Origin: a virus
Virus record (IMG/VR): IMGVR_UViG_3300020172_002590
Coordinates: 17,458-81,457 of that record
Length of the DNA stretch: 64,000 nt
Strand: one strand, 5' to 3'
The position numbers were made by a program, and so were the translations under genes. Below, piece after piece: positions 31,046 through 40,830 of the stretch. The notes under the pieces are model-generated. The model was not told where the DNA came from, did not search any database, and worked only from the letters and a program-made list of their open reading frames with translations. Each line of letters opens with the position of its first letter. Positions within the stretch are counted from its first letter, which is position 1.

Positions 31046-31730
31046 CAAATTTTCTCCAGTTATAAACAGGCTGTAGACCGAGTGGTTTATTAATTTTATC
31101 TTTATATGTAAGAATAATATCGGAAGCAATACATATTCTTTTTTTATTTAAATCGTAAAATGATTTAACAGGCTCTTCAGGAGTATTTAGAATCTTACCA
31201 TCACCAAAAGTGTCATGAGGGATCCTTGAAGAGAAAACAACAACTTGACCTTGGTATGTGTTTATACTATATGTTCTGGAATTAAACTCATTATAGCCAG
31301 AATTGTTATAATCGTATAAACCAGGAAAAGCTTGTCTTTCCTTATCGAAATAATGCAATCTTAAAAATTGCCCCATATCATCGGGTGTATTTGCATAATA
31401 CACAATTGATATGTGTGCATCACCATGACTATGCAATGGTGTTGTACTTTCACCAAGAATATTAAACCAAGATTTAACAAAATTTATATCAAAATTATCA
31501 GCAATGTTTAATGCTTGTAAATATTTTTTAATGGATTTACTTAAGAAGCAGTATAAATCTTTATACCTAACATCTAAATGTATGTCCAAATTGTTTGTTG
31601 ATTCATTAGAATATCCATTATAAAAATGGTCTTCCCAACTCTTAGATAGTATTTCTAAAAATTTTTTATTATCTTCATAGTAATCTTCAAAGATTAATGT
31701 TGGGAAAGCATAATGAACAGTTTCATTCAT
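31038..31730 (-). CDS. 2-oxoglutarate/Fe(II) oxygenase-like protein
   Basis: A 230-aa protein opening VHYAFPTLIFEDYYEDN, with LHSHGDAHISIVYYANTPDD (candidate iron-binding histidines/Asp), then TYQGQVVVFSSRIPHDTFG and a late KKRICIASDIILTY. This fits the phage 2OG-Fe(II) oxygenase family found in many cyanophages. It hydroxylates an unknown substrate (protein or nucleic acid). Co-transcribed with two DNA methyltransferases, so a modified base is one possible substrate. Confidence 0.78.
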   Translation of the reverse strand: MNETVHYAFPTLIFEDYYEDNKKFLEILSKSWEDHFYNGYSNESTNNLDIHLDVRYKDLYCFLSKSIKKYLQALNIADNFDINFVKSWFNILGESTTPLHSHGDAHISIVYYANTPDDMGQFLRLHYFDKERQAFPGLYDYNNSGYNEFNSRTYSINTYQGQVVVFSSRIPHDTFGDGKILNTPEEPVKSFYDLNKKRICIASDIILTYKDKINKPLGLQPVYNWRKFDE

Positions 31731-32022
31731 AATCGCTATCCTTGATCAACTCTTTAAACACATGCCATTCAATAATAGCAACCTTAACATCAGAATCCTC
31801 TCCAAGCACAACAGAAATACATGGGTATTTATGATTGGATTTCCATGCATCCTTACGCATTTTAATCCAAGCAGTTCTTGTTAATGTAAAAGATGCCCCA
31901 TTGTGTTTATAATCTAATAAAAACTCATGGAACTCTGCATCACCCTTCTTGAATCCTCTACCTGAATTCTTCACAGCCTTTGCTTTATCCTTTTTGATTT
32001 CTTCTTTTTCAGTTCTTTTCAT
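31723..32022 (-). CDS. Small putative PD-(D/E)XK nuclease or resolvase-like protein
   Basis: A 99-aa protein with a Lys-rich N terminus, then EFHEFLLDYKHNGASFTLTR and WIKMRKDAWKSNHKYPCISV. This resembles small Holliday-junction-resolvase-like or PD-(D/E)XK phage proteins, with D-x-K in the first core strand. Assignment is tentative. ATG (MKRTEKEE) overlaps the upstream stop (ATGA). Confidence 0.55.
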   Translation of the reverse strand: MKRTEKEEIKKDKAKAVKNSGRGFKKGDAEFHEFLLDYKHNGASFTLTRTAWIKMRKDAWKSNHKYPCISVVLGEDSDVKVAIIEWHVFKELIKDSDYE

Positions 32023-32468
32023 AGTAGCGCCCATACATAACTTGGCTCATCAACTGGTCTTTCTGTAACATCGTCAAACTTATCACAATACCAATCCCAG
32101 TGTTTCCATGCTAACTTCAAGCGGTGTGATCGGTGAATGTCTTCACGACCAAACCAATATGGCATTACTAGCTTATCATAATTTATGACTTCAAGCTTCA
32201 TTGTATTGTTATAACCACGATTAATCCATTGCTCAACTGATTCATTAAAGTAAAGTTTCAATGCTTCTTCGTAACCTCTCCACATTCTTGTAACAACATG
32301 GTTTTCCCAGCCATAATAAAATGTCCCATCCTTTTTCATCTTCGGCTGAACTCTTTTCAAAAGAACATTCAAGACCTGATGTGTCTCAACACGCTGTTTC
32401 CCAAGTCTTTTATAATCAAGAACTTGTAGCGATTCTTTGAAATCTGGGTACGGTAAAAATGTTTGCAT
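32019..32468 (-). CDS. Pyrimidine dimer DNA glycosylase-like protein (MSMEG_6728-type)
   Basis: A 149-aa protein opening MQTFLPYPDFKESLQVLDYK then RLGKQRVETHQVLNVL, YYGWENHVVTRMWRGYEEAL and WINRGYN. This is the conserved layout of the MSMEG_6728/pyrimidine-dimer glycosylase family, related to T4 DenV. It probably excises UV photoproducts. Strong SD (TAGGAGGCATCT), and TATATT on the minus strand in the gap upstream is a likely promoter -10. Confidence 0.83.
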   Translation of the reverse strand: MQTFLPYPDFKESLQVLDYKRLGKQRVETHQVLNVLLKRVQPKMKKDGTFYYGWENHVVTRMWRGYEEALKLYFNESVEQWINRGYNNTMKLEVINYDKLVMPYWFGREDIHRSHRLKLAWKHWDWYCDKFDDVTERPVDEPSYVWALL

Positions 32469-32559
32469 AGATGCCTCCTATTTAGACGGTGTGCAGAATA
32501 TAGCACAATGGCAAACGGCAATAGGGGGTAACGAGGATTTTTTATTTTTTATTTTTGGG

Positions 32560-32685
32560 TTATTCCCAAAAAATATCTTCATCAAAGTCCTCTTCAACCT
32601 TCTTTATTAAAGCAATTGTGCCAACAACGAGAAGTCCAGAGGCTACTAAAAATGGTAGTGATACTAATACTAGGAGTCTTTTCAT
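32560..32685 (-). CDS. Small single-pass membrane protein (41 aa)
   Basis: MKRLLVLVSLPFLVASGLLV then VGTIALIKK and an acidic tail: one N-terminal transmembrane helix. ATG overlaps the RecA-like gene stop (ATGA), indicating coupling. Function unknown. The 90 bp after it hold no gene. Confidence 0.68.
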   Translation of the reverse strand: MKRLLVLVSLPFLVASGLLVVGTIALIKKVEEDFDEDIFWE

Positions 32686-33596
32686 CCTAATATTTTAGCA
32701 CTAATTTCCTCAATTTGCTTATCAGTAAGCTCAATCTTACCCATACCATTCCACTTCTGATCTCCGTAGAAAAACCAAGCGCCCCTGCGCTCAATGATAT
32801 TCATCTCAATTGCAATATCAAGCATTTCACGATATTTATCAATCATACCCTCTTGAGGAAGAACATAATACTGCCCATGTGTCCCAATGCTTGGGATCTG
32901 TTTTGTCTTTTCAATTGTCCATGTTACTTTTTGAGATGTAATCATATTAACTTCATCTCTTTCCATTTCCTTTGACGACATAGATAGGAACAACTTAACA
33001 ATATTATGCATATTATGATGAACCGTATTACCCATCTTTGCTTTTGTTATTGCGTACATTCCTGACAAGTCAATCGTCTGGTGAGCAACAAAGATCATCA
33101 TATTCCTCTCTTTATGGAGATAGTTTACGAGCTTCTGAAGAAGAAAGCCTTGTGAGCGAGATTGAAGACCCATTGCCTTACCACCTTCAGGCTTGTCATA
33201 AAACTCTTCCTTAATAATATTTGAAAGAGAGTCAAACAAGAAGATATGCTTCTCTTCTTCGTGAGTAAGATATGGATGGATATTCTTCAGAATGTCTTCA
33301 ACAACTGTTGATTGAATAACTACAATGTCATCAATATCAATACCACACTTAGCAGCATACTCTTCGTTAAATGAATACTCTGAGTCAACAATTACTGGTC
33401 TAAAACCCCTACTCTGTGCTTCAGCTAAAATTCTAAAACACATTGTAGATTTGCCTACTGATGGAGTACCCCAAAACAAATGTGTTGCTCCTGTATTTAG
33501 ACCTCCACCTAATGCACGATTAAGTCCAACACTAGGAGTTGGAATAACCTCATGCACTGGCATATGGTCGCCTTTTCTTTTATCTACAATTAACAT
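32682..33596 (-). CDS. recA-like: RecA-like recombinase
   Basis: A 304-aa RecA/UvsX-fold ATPase with Walker A LFWGTPSVGKSTMCFRI, VIVDSEYSFNEEYAA, Walker B-like HIFLFDSLSNI and a following LQKLVNYLHKERNMMIFVAH strand. It binds single-stranded DNA and drives strand exchange in recombination-dependent replication and repair. It clusters with RuvC-like and Cas4-like nucleases. SD AGAAGAGTAA; an ATG 11 codons later (MPVHEV) is possible. Confidence 0.86.
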   Translation of the reverse strand: MLIVDKRKGDHMPVHEVIPTPSVGLNRALGGGLNTGATHLFWGTPSVGKSTMCFRILAEAQSRGFRPVIVDSEYSFNEEYAAKCGIDIDDIVVIQSTVVEDILKNIHPYLTHEEEKHIFLFDSLSNIIKEEFYDKPEGGKAMGLQSRSQGFLLQKLVNYLHKERNMMIFVAHQTIDLSGMYAITKAKMGNTVHHNMHNIVKLFLSMSSKEMERDEVNMITSQKVTWTIEKTKQIPSIGTHGQYYVLPQEGMIDKYREMLDIAIEMNIIERRGAWFFYGDQKWNGMGKIELTDKQIEEISAKILG

Positions 33597-33643
33597 TTAC
33601 TCTTCTTTCTACTATAGATTTATGCAATAATAACACATGGGAG

Positions 33644-34681
33644 CTACAGAGTTCCCATCCAGTTATAAACTTTTTCCGCATCGTATGCGAAATCAACATT
33701 ATTTTTAAATGTTTCATATGCCTTAATTGACATTGAATTCAATAACTCTTCATCAGATAAAATTTTTCTAACTTTATGAGCAGCATCTTCAATTGAAATG
33801 CCATCAAGATTTATACTGCTTTCATCATTGAATAACTCTTGACCTAAACAATTGTCATACATAGAGTTACGAATAATTACTGGTTTACCACACGCGTAAG
33901 CATTGTATAGAATATGACCGTATCCATCTCCACCGTCTTTTACATGAAAGATCATACTATTACGATTCATAGAATCCGCTAATAGGCTTGCGCCAGCAAT
34001 ACTTCCATCTCTGCATTGACCACCGTAGCTATTAAATTTAACTTCATTGACTAAAAGATTTTCCAAATTAGTAAAATCTCTCCAGCCTTGATTCATATTT
34101 TGCAATATATTAATATAGCTGTTTATACTGTTATCTGTTTTATAGTTTAATGGTTTAAAAATATCTATATCAAATTCTTGATGATAGTAAACAACATTAG
34201 AATTATCCAATAGTCCTGGTTTAACTGATGCTAATACATTCAGCCCTTGTACAATATTTGAAGACCAATTATTTCCAACTTGAACAATCAACTTAGCTTT
34301 TGGCTGGTATTGATTAATGAGTTTTTGATATAAATGTATATGCTGAGGGATAGAAGCAATAACGAAGTCGAACTCCATACTTTTAAATGCATCTAGTGTA
34401 ATAGCTTTATGAGTAGACTCATACCCAGGATCATATATATGATATATACCATTACTTTCATCATTTACGATGTTTAATGGGGCTGTATTGTCAGGAACAA
34501 AAGCAGATTGTGTATCTAAAAATTGTTTTGCAGTATCTGCATTATCATTAATTGCCCAAAAACCCTCATTAAACCATTCTAAACCAGCTGGTCTATAAAT
34601 ATCCATGCTTAGTCTATTTTCAAAAAGTAGAACCAACGAGCGTAATAAAGAATTGTGATGAAAATCAGTTAAGATATTCAT
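33644..34681 (-). CDS. GT-B fold glycosyltransferase
   Basis: A 345-aa protein with an N-terminal Rossmann-like half (FDFVIASIPQHIHLYQKLIN) and a C-terminal donor half ending DGYGHILYNAYACGKPVIIR, the G-x-G/E-x-x-A-x-G-x-P pattern of family 1/4 transferases. First of three glycosyltransferases in this cassette by position from the left. ATG follows the methyltransferase stop directly. Confidence 0.76.
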   Translation of the reverse strand: MNILTDFHHNSLLRSLVLLFENRLSMDIYRPAGLEWFNEGFWAINDNADTAKQFLDTQSAFVPDNTAPLNIVNDESNGIYHIYDPGYESTHKAITLDAFKSMEFDFVIASIPQHIHLYQKLINQYQPKAKLIVQVGNNWSSNIVQGLNVLASVKPGLLDNSNVVYYHQEFDIDIFKPLNYKTDNSINSYINILQNMNQGWRDFTNLENLLVNEVKFNSYGGQCRDGSIAGASLLADSMNRNSMIFHVKDGGDGYGHILYNAYACGKPVIIRNSMYDNCLGQELFNDESSINLDGISIEDAAHKVRKILSDEELLNSMSIKAYETFKNNVDFAYDAEKVYNWMGTL

Positions 34682-35356
34682 TTATTGCCAAGAGTAATCT
34701 TCACTTTTTGGTTTATAAAACATTGTCAATCCTCTTGGAGTCTCATAGTGGAATGGAACTAATTTCTTATTCAAAACTAAGTCGTTAAATTCTTTTGGAA
34801 TCAAACCGTATGGAGAGCCAAAACCGTGTTCTTCATTCGGAATCTGACTCATATGACGATGAAGATCGTGAATAAATAAATAACCGCCTTCTTTAAGGTT
34901 TGGATAAAATCTAACCAATTCATTAAATCGAGTTTGTGGTTCAGTATCTAGGAATATAAAATCATACTGCACATCCAACTTAAGAGTATCAACATTTGTC
35001 AAGCTAGATACAATATGATCATTAAGTTGAAGCCTATTGAACCTTTCATTAGCTATTTTATAATTATCAGGATTGAATTCATGTGTGTGTAGAACTCCAA
35101 AGCCATTATTTTTTAATGCAGAAGCAACAAATGAAGAACTAACTCCTTGATGTGTGCCTGTCTCCAGTACAAAGTCTGGTTTAATCAAGCGCATAAAACT
35201 GTACAAGAATTCTCCAACTTCACATTCCACTCCAGCATCGTTAAAAGCAGAATACTTCTTAGTGTGTTCATCACCTGCACCCCATTTGCTTTCATTGTAA
35301 ATTTCTAAAAGACCATCTAAGTCTTTTAATTGTTCTGATATTGTTTTAATTTTCAT
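34682..35356 (-). CDS. Class I SAM-dependent methyltransferase
   Basis: A 224-aa protein. DFVLETGTHQGVSSSFVASA is the SAM-binding glycine loop, HTHEFNPDNYKIA follows with the acidic residue, YDFIFLDTEPQTRFNEL is the later Asp motif, and LKEGGYLFIHDLHRH the next strand. It resembles CmcI/O-methyltransferase types found in sugar-modification clusters. Between two glycosyltransferases, so it probably methylates a sugar. Start at MKIKTISEQ after AAGGAAGTAT. Confidence 0.8.
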   Translation of the reverse strand: MKIKTISEQLKDLDGLLEIYNESKWGAGDEHTKKYSAFNDAGVECEVGEFLYSFMRLIKPDFVLETGTHQGVSSSFVASALKNNGFGVLHTHEFNPDNYKIANERFNRLQLNDHIVSSLTNVDTLKLDVQYDFIFLDTEPQTRFNELVRFYPNLKEGGYLFIHDLHRHMSQIPNEEHGFGSPYGLIPKEFNDLVLNKKLVPFHYETPRGLTMFYKPKSEDYSWQ

Positions 35357-35364
35357 ATACTTCC

Positions 35365-36363
35365 TTATATTGTATTTAAAAAGCTTTCCCATTGCTTTAT
35401 TATTTTCTTTTTACCAAATACATCAATAGCGTAAGCTCTTTGCTTTTCGCTAATGTCTTTAGCGTAGGACTCATTATTAAGTAGCTCTTCGGTTTGGGAA
35501 ATCATTTCTTCAACACTTCCACAAACTATTCCTCCGATACTTCTTAATATTTCTTCAACTTCATAAAAGTCAAAATTATAAATAATATTTGCCATTTGAT
35601 TATTAATTGCGACAATTGGCAATCCCATCATCAAAGCTTCAATAAATGAAAGAGTGTACGAAGCAGGAGCAGTTCCACCATATGGCATAACCCTTGCCTC
35701 TTGCATTCTCTTTATCTGTGCTTCATACGGGATTGCACCACCATTATATTTACCTAAATCATCATTGCCAGGACCATATACTGTTCCATCAAATTTTTCT
35801 ATTACAGCTATTATCTCATCATAATGACAATGACTTCTTCGCCCCTTCAAAGACTGAGCAAAGTTAACAATGCTACGACCACCCCCAGTCCAGCCAGATA
35901 ACTCATCTTCATCTTTATAAAAACGAATGAGAATATCTTCACCAATGTAATTAGACAATCTTCTCTCATTTGGTGAGTATCTAATAATCTTTAAACTATC
36001 ATCACGCATTGGCTTTAAAGATGCTTCAACACCCTCTGTTGATTGACCAATCGTTCGCCAAATTACCTTTTTATGCTTAATCTTATCCCAGTTGTTGATA
36101 ATAACATCAGGTGAATGCATAATTATAATAATATCAAATGGTTCAATTAATTCATTTGGCAAATTTGTCTTAGGGAAATTAGTTGCAAAAGGAATATATT
36201 CTTCATAGTATTTAGCACCCTTAATTCCCGGTCTTGGCAAAGTGATATGGCCTTTAGGATCAATATATGACCCATTAGAAAATACTTCATGTCCTAAGTC
36301 TGTCAGTAGTTGTACCTCATCATATTCTAATATGGAATGACAACTTAAATAATGAATCTTCAT
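35365..36363 (-). CDS. GT-B fold glycosyltransferase
   Basis: A 332-aa protein. FDIIIIMHSPDVIINNWDKI in the N-terminal half, and PYGGTAPASYTLSFIEALMM then GLPIVAINN in the donor-binding half, a group 1 pattern. ATG overlaps the upstream stop as TAATG. Substrate unknown. Confidence 0.78.
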   Translation of the reverse strand: MKIHYLSCHSILEYDEVQLLTDLGHEVFSNGSYIDPKGHITLPRPGIKGAKYYEEYIPFATNFPKTNLPNELIEPFDIIIIMHSPDVIINNWDKIKHKKVIWRTIGQSTEGVEASLKPMRDDSLKIIRYSPNERRLSNYIGEDILIRFYKDEDELSGWTGGGRSIVNFAQSLKGRRSHCHYDEIIAVIEKFDGTVYGPGNDDLGKYNGGAIPYEAQIKRMQEARVMPYGGTAPASYTLSFIEALMMGLPIVAINNQMANIIYNFDFYEVEEILRSIGGIVCGSVEEMISQTEELLNNESYAKDISEKQRAYAIDVFGKKKIIKQWESFLNTI

Positions 36364-37445
36364 TAACTTTTTACCTCTTCTAATATTTCCCAAGCTCTTT
36401 TAATGTATGGTTGAGAAACTTTCTCCCAAGTCATGTGCTCATTGATATACAATGCACTTTCATATGTGCGTTGTGCAACTGATGAATAGTTCTCAGCAAC
36501 ATAAAGCATTTTATCACACAAGTCGTCAAATTCTGGTTCTGCCCATTCACCGCAGTCTTCGTATCTTCCAAACATACGCCATGTGCCCCATCTAAAGTTA
36601 AGCGGTACTGACATATGAGCAAAATCTTTACAAGCCAATACATCTGTGCAGATTGTTGGGATACCTTTAGCAATTGCTTGGAATGGCAAGTTACCCCATC
36701 CTTCTCCGCTAGTCGGATATATAACGCAGTCTGCCATGTCAAAGATTCTTCCCAATTCTTCATGAGATACTTCATCATCAATCACTTCAATTTGGGGGTG
36801 TCTAAGACCATGCATTTCTCCACCTCTATAAATTCTTCCATCAGGTTCACCATTGGATTTATAAATTAAACGGTAGTCATCATTGCCCTCAAACATTCTT
36901 AAAAATGCATCAACCGCCATCTGAGAATTCTTACGACTAGATGGTGATCCAATAGACAAGAATGTAAATGTAGAATGAGGTGTCCTTAACTTAGGGAAAT
37001 AGATATTAGGGTCAACACCTAACTTAAATTCATACACAGGCCGCTGAATTCCTGAAGCAATGAAAACCTTTTGCATGTCCAAACTGCATGTCCAAATCTC
37101 ATCCATTTGATTGCATAGTTTTACCCAATGATCGGGGAGTTTATTTGTTTCCCAGAATGTAAAACCGACAGAGTAAATCTTTGACTTAACAAACCCTTCA
37201 GGAACGGAATGGTTAATTACAATCTCATTTGTGCAATCATCCTTTTGCATATAACCAAGTCCAAGAAATTCTTGCATCGTGGCAAGTTCGGGTGGCACTT
37301 GAATCTTTCCAATCTCATCCCAATTTGTGGGCTTGCTTCTGCGGATTGGCAATCCGCTTGTGCCGATGAAATCCCATAGACGGTCAGGCGTATAGCCATA
37401 GCCTTCACTAAATTTCGGTATTTGGTTATCCGACCATACTAGCAT
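36363..37445 (-). CDS. Family 4-like glycosyltransferase
   Basis: A 360-aa protein with a clear GT-B core: FTFLSIGSPSSRKNSQMAVD, RLIYKSNGEPDGRIYRGG, then MADCVIYPTSGEGWGNLPFQ and AIAKGIPTICTD (E-G-x(7)-E-like donor loop). Overlaps the Pol III alpha gene by 20 bp, so it is probably expressed with the replication genes. Confidence 0.86.
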   Translation of the reverse strand: MLVWSDNQIPKFSEGYGYTPDRLWDFIGTSGLPIRRSKPTNWDEIGKIQVPPELATMQEFLGLGYMQKDDCTNEIVINHSVPEGFVKSKIYSVGFTFWETNKLPDHWVKLCNQMDEIWTCSLDMQKVFIASGIQRPVYEFKLGVDPNIYFPKLRTPHSTFTFLSIGSPSSRKNSQMAVDAFLRMFEGNDDYRLIYKSNGEPDGRIYRGGEMHGLRHPQIEVIDDEVSHEELGRIFDMADCVIYPTSGEGWGNLPFQAIAKGIPTICTDVLACKDFAHMSVPLNFRWGTWRMFGRYEDCGEWAEPEFDDLCDKMLYVAENYSSVAQRTYESALYINEHMTWEKVSQPYIKRAWEILEEVKS

Positions 37446-40400
37446 TCTTTAATCCTTTCATGTCTATGTACTGTTCAATTGGAATCATTGATCTCTCATT
37501 CTCAATCTTGTATGAGTCCAATCTTGTTAGAGTTTTCTTGTCCTCAATTTTAGCAAGTTTTGCAGCATACCATGTGTTCTTTTTGATAATATTTTTCAGT
37601 TTTCCGAATACCGAAGGGAACAGAACGATCTTAAAGATTTGTTCTCCATCCCAGCAATACAAGTTAGCCATATCCTTACCAGTTTGTGTGGTGAAGAATC
37701 GTGTGTGAAAAATGTACAACAATGTCTTTTCGTTATTAACGCTCCCCAACCCCGATGGATACAGCCACCCAAAGTCATGCTCTAAGCCTTTGGCTCTCAA
37801 TTTGATAAAGTCATGCAATGGTGTATCAATATAGTTAAAAGCGTCACTAAAGGCATGGAGCGTTCGGTCACCGATAAGGGCATAGAGATAGTCTCTGACG
37901 GCCACCTCGGTATCACGCTCTGCAAACACCGTAGCAGAGCCTGAGGCATCTTCAAATTCAATACGGAGGTATTGGGGGGTTTTCTTAGTAGAACGCACCA
38001 CAGCCTTAACCAGCGTCAATGGAGAGTTGATTTCATGGAAGTTTGCTATGTCCTCTACGAATTCATCCATCTCATTCCTATCCGAAGCCAATGTAATAGG
38101 GAATCCTAGGATTGGTAGATAGTATCTTTCATGCTCATATTGGGATTCAAACCCGATTGATTTGAAAGCACCTACCTTTTCTAAGTTTTCCTTGACATTG
38201 GATCTTACGGCTCTCTTAGAGCATTTGTTTACGAATTCATCGTAAGAGTTAAATGGTCTCTTTGAAGTAATCTCTTCAATGGCTGTCTTGCCACAAGCCT
38301 GAACATTGCTCAACCCAAAACGAATACCCTCTACTCCGTCTTCACTGCCGATAGTAAAGTACTCGTCTGATTCATTGATATCAGGAGGAAGAACCTTAAC
38401 CCCAAGTCTTTGCGCTTCCATAAGATATGCAGTAATCTTATCTGTTGAGTCCTCGTTGCAAAGCAATGCCCAAGTAAACTCAAGAGGATAATAAACTTTC
38501 AACCACATTGTCTGATACGACAACATTGAATATGCAACGGCATGAGATTTGTTAAACATATACAAAGCCGCTAGTTCAAAGTCAGCCCAAATCTTTTCCG
38601 CTTTCTCTCTCGTAATATATTTGTTATTGACGAACTTTTCTCTGTATTCATCAAATCCAGCAGCATCACGCTTCTTACCAATGATCTTACGAAGTTTGTC
38701 TGCTTCTGACCAAGTAAAGTCAGCAAGTAGCACAGCCATTTGCATTAACTGCTCTTGGAAGATAACTGTTCCATAAGTTTCACGAAGAATGTCTTCTACT
38801 AATGGATGAGGATACCTAGGCTTCTTTTCCCCCTTCTTACATTCAATATAAGTTTTACCCTGAGAAAGTAATGCACCTGGTCTTACAAGAGCGTTGCTAA
38901 CAACCAAGTCATTGAAGTCATCAATGCCCATTCGTTCAATGAGATTCCTATAAGCAGCGGCATCAGCTTGGAATACCCCAACTGTGTTACCGTTTGCAAT
39001 GTTTTGGTATACAGCCTTGTCATCAAGCCTGAGTGATTCTTCTGTAACATCTACACCTGTTCTTTCTTTAATCTTTGAAATACAATCTTTAATAACTGAT
39101 ACTGTTTTTAGACCCAATACGTCAATCTTAATTAGACCAACTGCTTCAGCGTCTTCCATATCAAAAGCAGTAACAATAGATCTAACTCCTGAGTTAACAT
39201 CTTTTCTTGTTTCTACAGGACAGATATCAGTTAATGGGATTGAAGAAACAACCATGCCAGCAGCATGAATGCCTGCGTTACGAATTCGACCTTCTAATTG
39301 TTTTGATAACTTTGCAACATCAGGATACTTTTTACAAAAAATCTTACCCTTGTCAGAAGTCTCAAGTTCTTCTAATGTTTCAAAGTATGGAGTAATTGCG
39401 TTAATCTCTTGAAAAGGAACTTGATAAACTCTTGAAACATCCTTAACAGCCGACTTTGGTTTGTAAGTTCCATATGTTGTAATAGCGGCAACATTATCAT
39501 GACCCCATCTTTCACGAAGATAGTTTCTAACTTCATGTCTGCGCTTATCTTCAAAGTCTAAGTCAATGTCGGGATAGTCATTACGGTCTGGGTTAATAAA
39601 ACGCGCAAATAGCAAACTATACTTGATTGGATCAACTTTAGAAATATCCAACAAGAACGCTAAGATGCTTCCACCGACAGAGCCTCGGCCTGTACCACGA
39701 CCAATGTTGTTCTGGTCTGCCCATTTAACCAAGTCCCATACAATCAAGAAGTAGTCAGCAAATCCCAATTGTTTAATGATTGCTAATTCTTCATCAAGAC
39801 GAGTCTTGTATTCTTCACCGTATCCTCTTGATTGCAATTCAAATTCAGTAATCTCACGAAGATAATCATCAGAGTTGAATAACTTAGAATACTTAGGCAA
39901 TAGATTTGCTCTTTTTTGAAGTCTTGCAGTGCATTTGTCTGCAACTTCAATTGTATTCTCTAGAAATGATGCATTAGAATATCCAGCTTCTTGAAACCAA
40001 CTAAATACAGTATCAGCATCAGCAACATAAGGATTGATTTCATCAAATCGCAAGAAACGATTTGGGTACATCTTATTAATCTTGTCAACTACAGAAGCAC
40101 TAGGGTCATTAATAATTGAACTATTTTCTTTAGCCAATCTTTCCTCTGCTGCTCCCATACTTGGATACTGTGAAACCATAAGAAGAACTTCCTCACAACC
40201 TCTATCGTCATGAGTTGGGAAATGACAGTCAGCAGTGCCAACTACTTTCTTATTAAAATGCTCTGCTAAGTTAATTAGACCGTCATTAATATTCTTTGGG
40301 TTCCAAGCCTGTACTTCAAAGTAAAAGTCATCCTTAAAGATTTTAATAAATCTTTCAGACAACTGCTCTGCTCTTGCGTAGTTCTTATTTTCAATAGCCT

Positions 40401-40830
40401 TAGAGATTGCACTACCCATGCAACCTGATAGTGCAATAATGTCATCATCAACTAATGATTCAAGAAGTTCAAAGTCCATTCTTGGTTTGTAATAAAAGTT
40501 ATTAGTCCAACCGATTCTTGATGCTTTAAATAACTTCTGCAAACCCTCGTTGTTCTTAGCCAAAAGAATTAAGTGATATCTTTCGTGCTTTCCATCACCA
40601 TCACTACCTACTGATGGAACAAAGTATGCTTCAATGCCAAATATTGGCTTTACATTTTGCTTATCACAAGCTTCTTGAAATTTTAAAACACCACCCATTG
40701 TCCCATGATCGGTAATAGCAGCAGCATACTGCCCATTCCTACTTGATGTTCTTGCAATTTCTTCTGGTGTTGACATACCATCCAATAATGAATATTCTGA
40801 ATGGCAGTGTAGGTGAACAAAATCAGTCAT
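37426..40830 (-). CDS. dnaE: DNA polymerase III alpha subunit
   Basis: A 1134-aa C-family replicative polymerase. PHP domain at the N terminus (FVHLHCHSEYSLLDGMSTPE, ITDHGTMGG), then the catalytic PDIDLDFEDKRRHEV and a later KIDVLGLKTVSVI Asp, thumb and fingers with IGRGTGRGSVGGSILAFLLD and VRPGALLSQGK, and a C-terminal OB-like region. Length is near that of bacterial DnaE. It replicates the phage genome, presumably with host clamp. Overlaps neighbours at both ends, supporting one operon. Use of a Pol III type enzyme is seen in some larger actinophages. Confidence 0.95.
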   Translation of the reverse strand: MTDFVHLHCHSEYSLLDGMSTPEEIARTSSRNGQYAAAITDHGTMGGVLKFQEACDKQNVKPIFGIEAYFVPSVGSDGDGKHERYHLILLAKNNEGLQKLFKASRIGWTNNFYYKPRMDFELLESLVDDDIIALSGCMGSAISKAIENKNYARAEQLSERFIKIFKDDFYFEVQAWNPKNINDGLINLAEHFNKKVVGTADCHFPTHDDRGCEEVLLMVSQYPSMGAAEERLAKENSSIINDPSASVVDKINKMYPNRFLRFDEINPYVADADTVFSWFQEAGYSNASFLENTIEVADKCTARLQKRANLLPKYSKLFNSDDYLREITEFELQSRGYGEEYKTRLDEELAIIKQLGFADYFLIVWDLVKWADQNNIGRGTGRGSVGGSILAFLLDISKVDPIKYSLLFARFINPDRNDYPDIDLDFEDKRRHEVRNYLRERWGHDNVAAITTYGTYKPKSAVKDVSRVYQVPFQEINAITPYFETLEELETSDKGKIFCKKYPDVAKLSKQLEGRIRNAGIHAAGMVVSSIPLTDICPVETRKDVNSGVRSIVTAFDMEDAEAVGLIKIDVLGLKTVSVIKDCISKIKERTGVDVTEESLRLDDKAVYQNIANGNTVGVFQADAAAYRNLIERMGIDDFNDLVVSNALVRPGALLSQGKTYIECKKGEKKPRYPHPLVEDILRETYGTVIFQEQLMQMAVLLADFTWSEADKLRKIIGKKRDAAGFDEYREKFVNNKYITREKAEKIWADFELAALYMFNKSHAVAYSMLSYQTMWLKVYYPLEFTWALLCNEDSTDKITAYLMEAQRLGVKVLPPDINESDEYFTIGSEDGVEGIRFGLSNVQACGKTAIEEITSKRPFNSYDEFVNKCSKRAVRSNVKENLEKVGAFKSIGFESQYEHERYYLPILGFPITLASDRNEMDEFVEDIANFHEINSPLTLVKAVVRSTKKTPQYLRIEFEDASGSATVFAERDTEVAVRDYLYALIGDRTLHAFSDAFNYIDTPLHDFIKLRAKGLEHDFGWLYPSGLGSVNNEKTLLYIFHTRFFTTQTGKDMANLYCWDGEQIFKIVLFPSVFGKLKNIIKKNTWYAAKLAKIEDKKTLTRLDSYKIENERSMIPIEQYIDMKGLKNASMVG

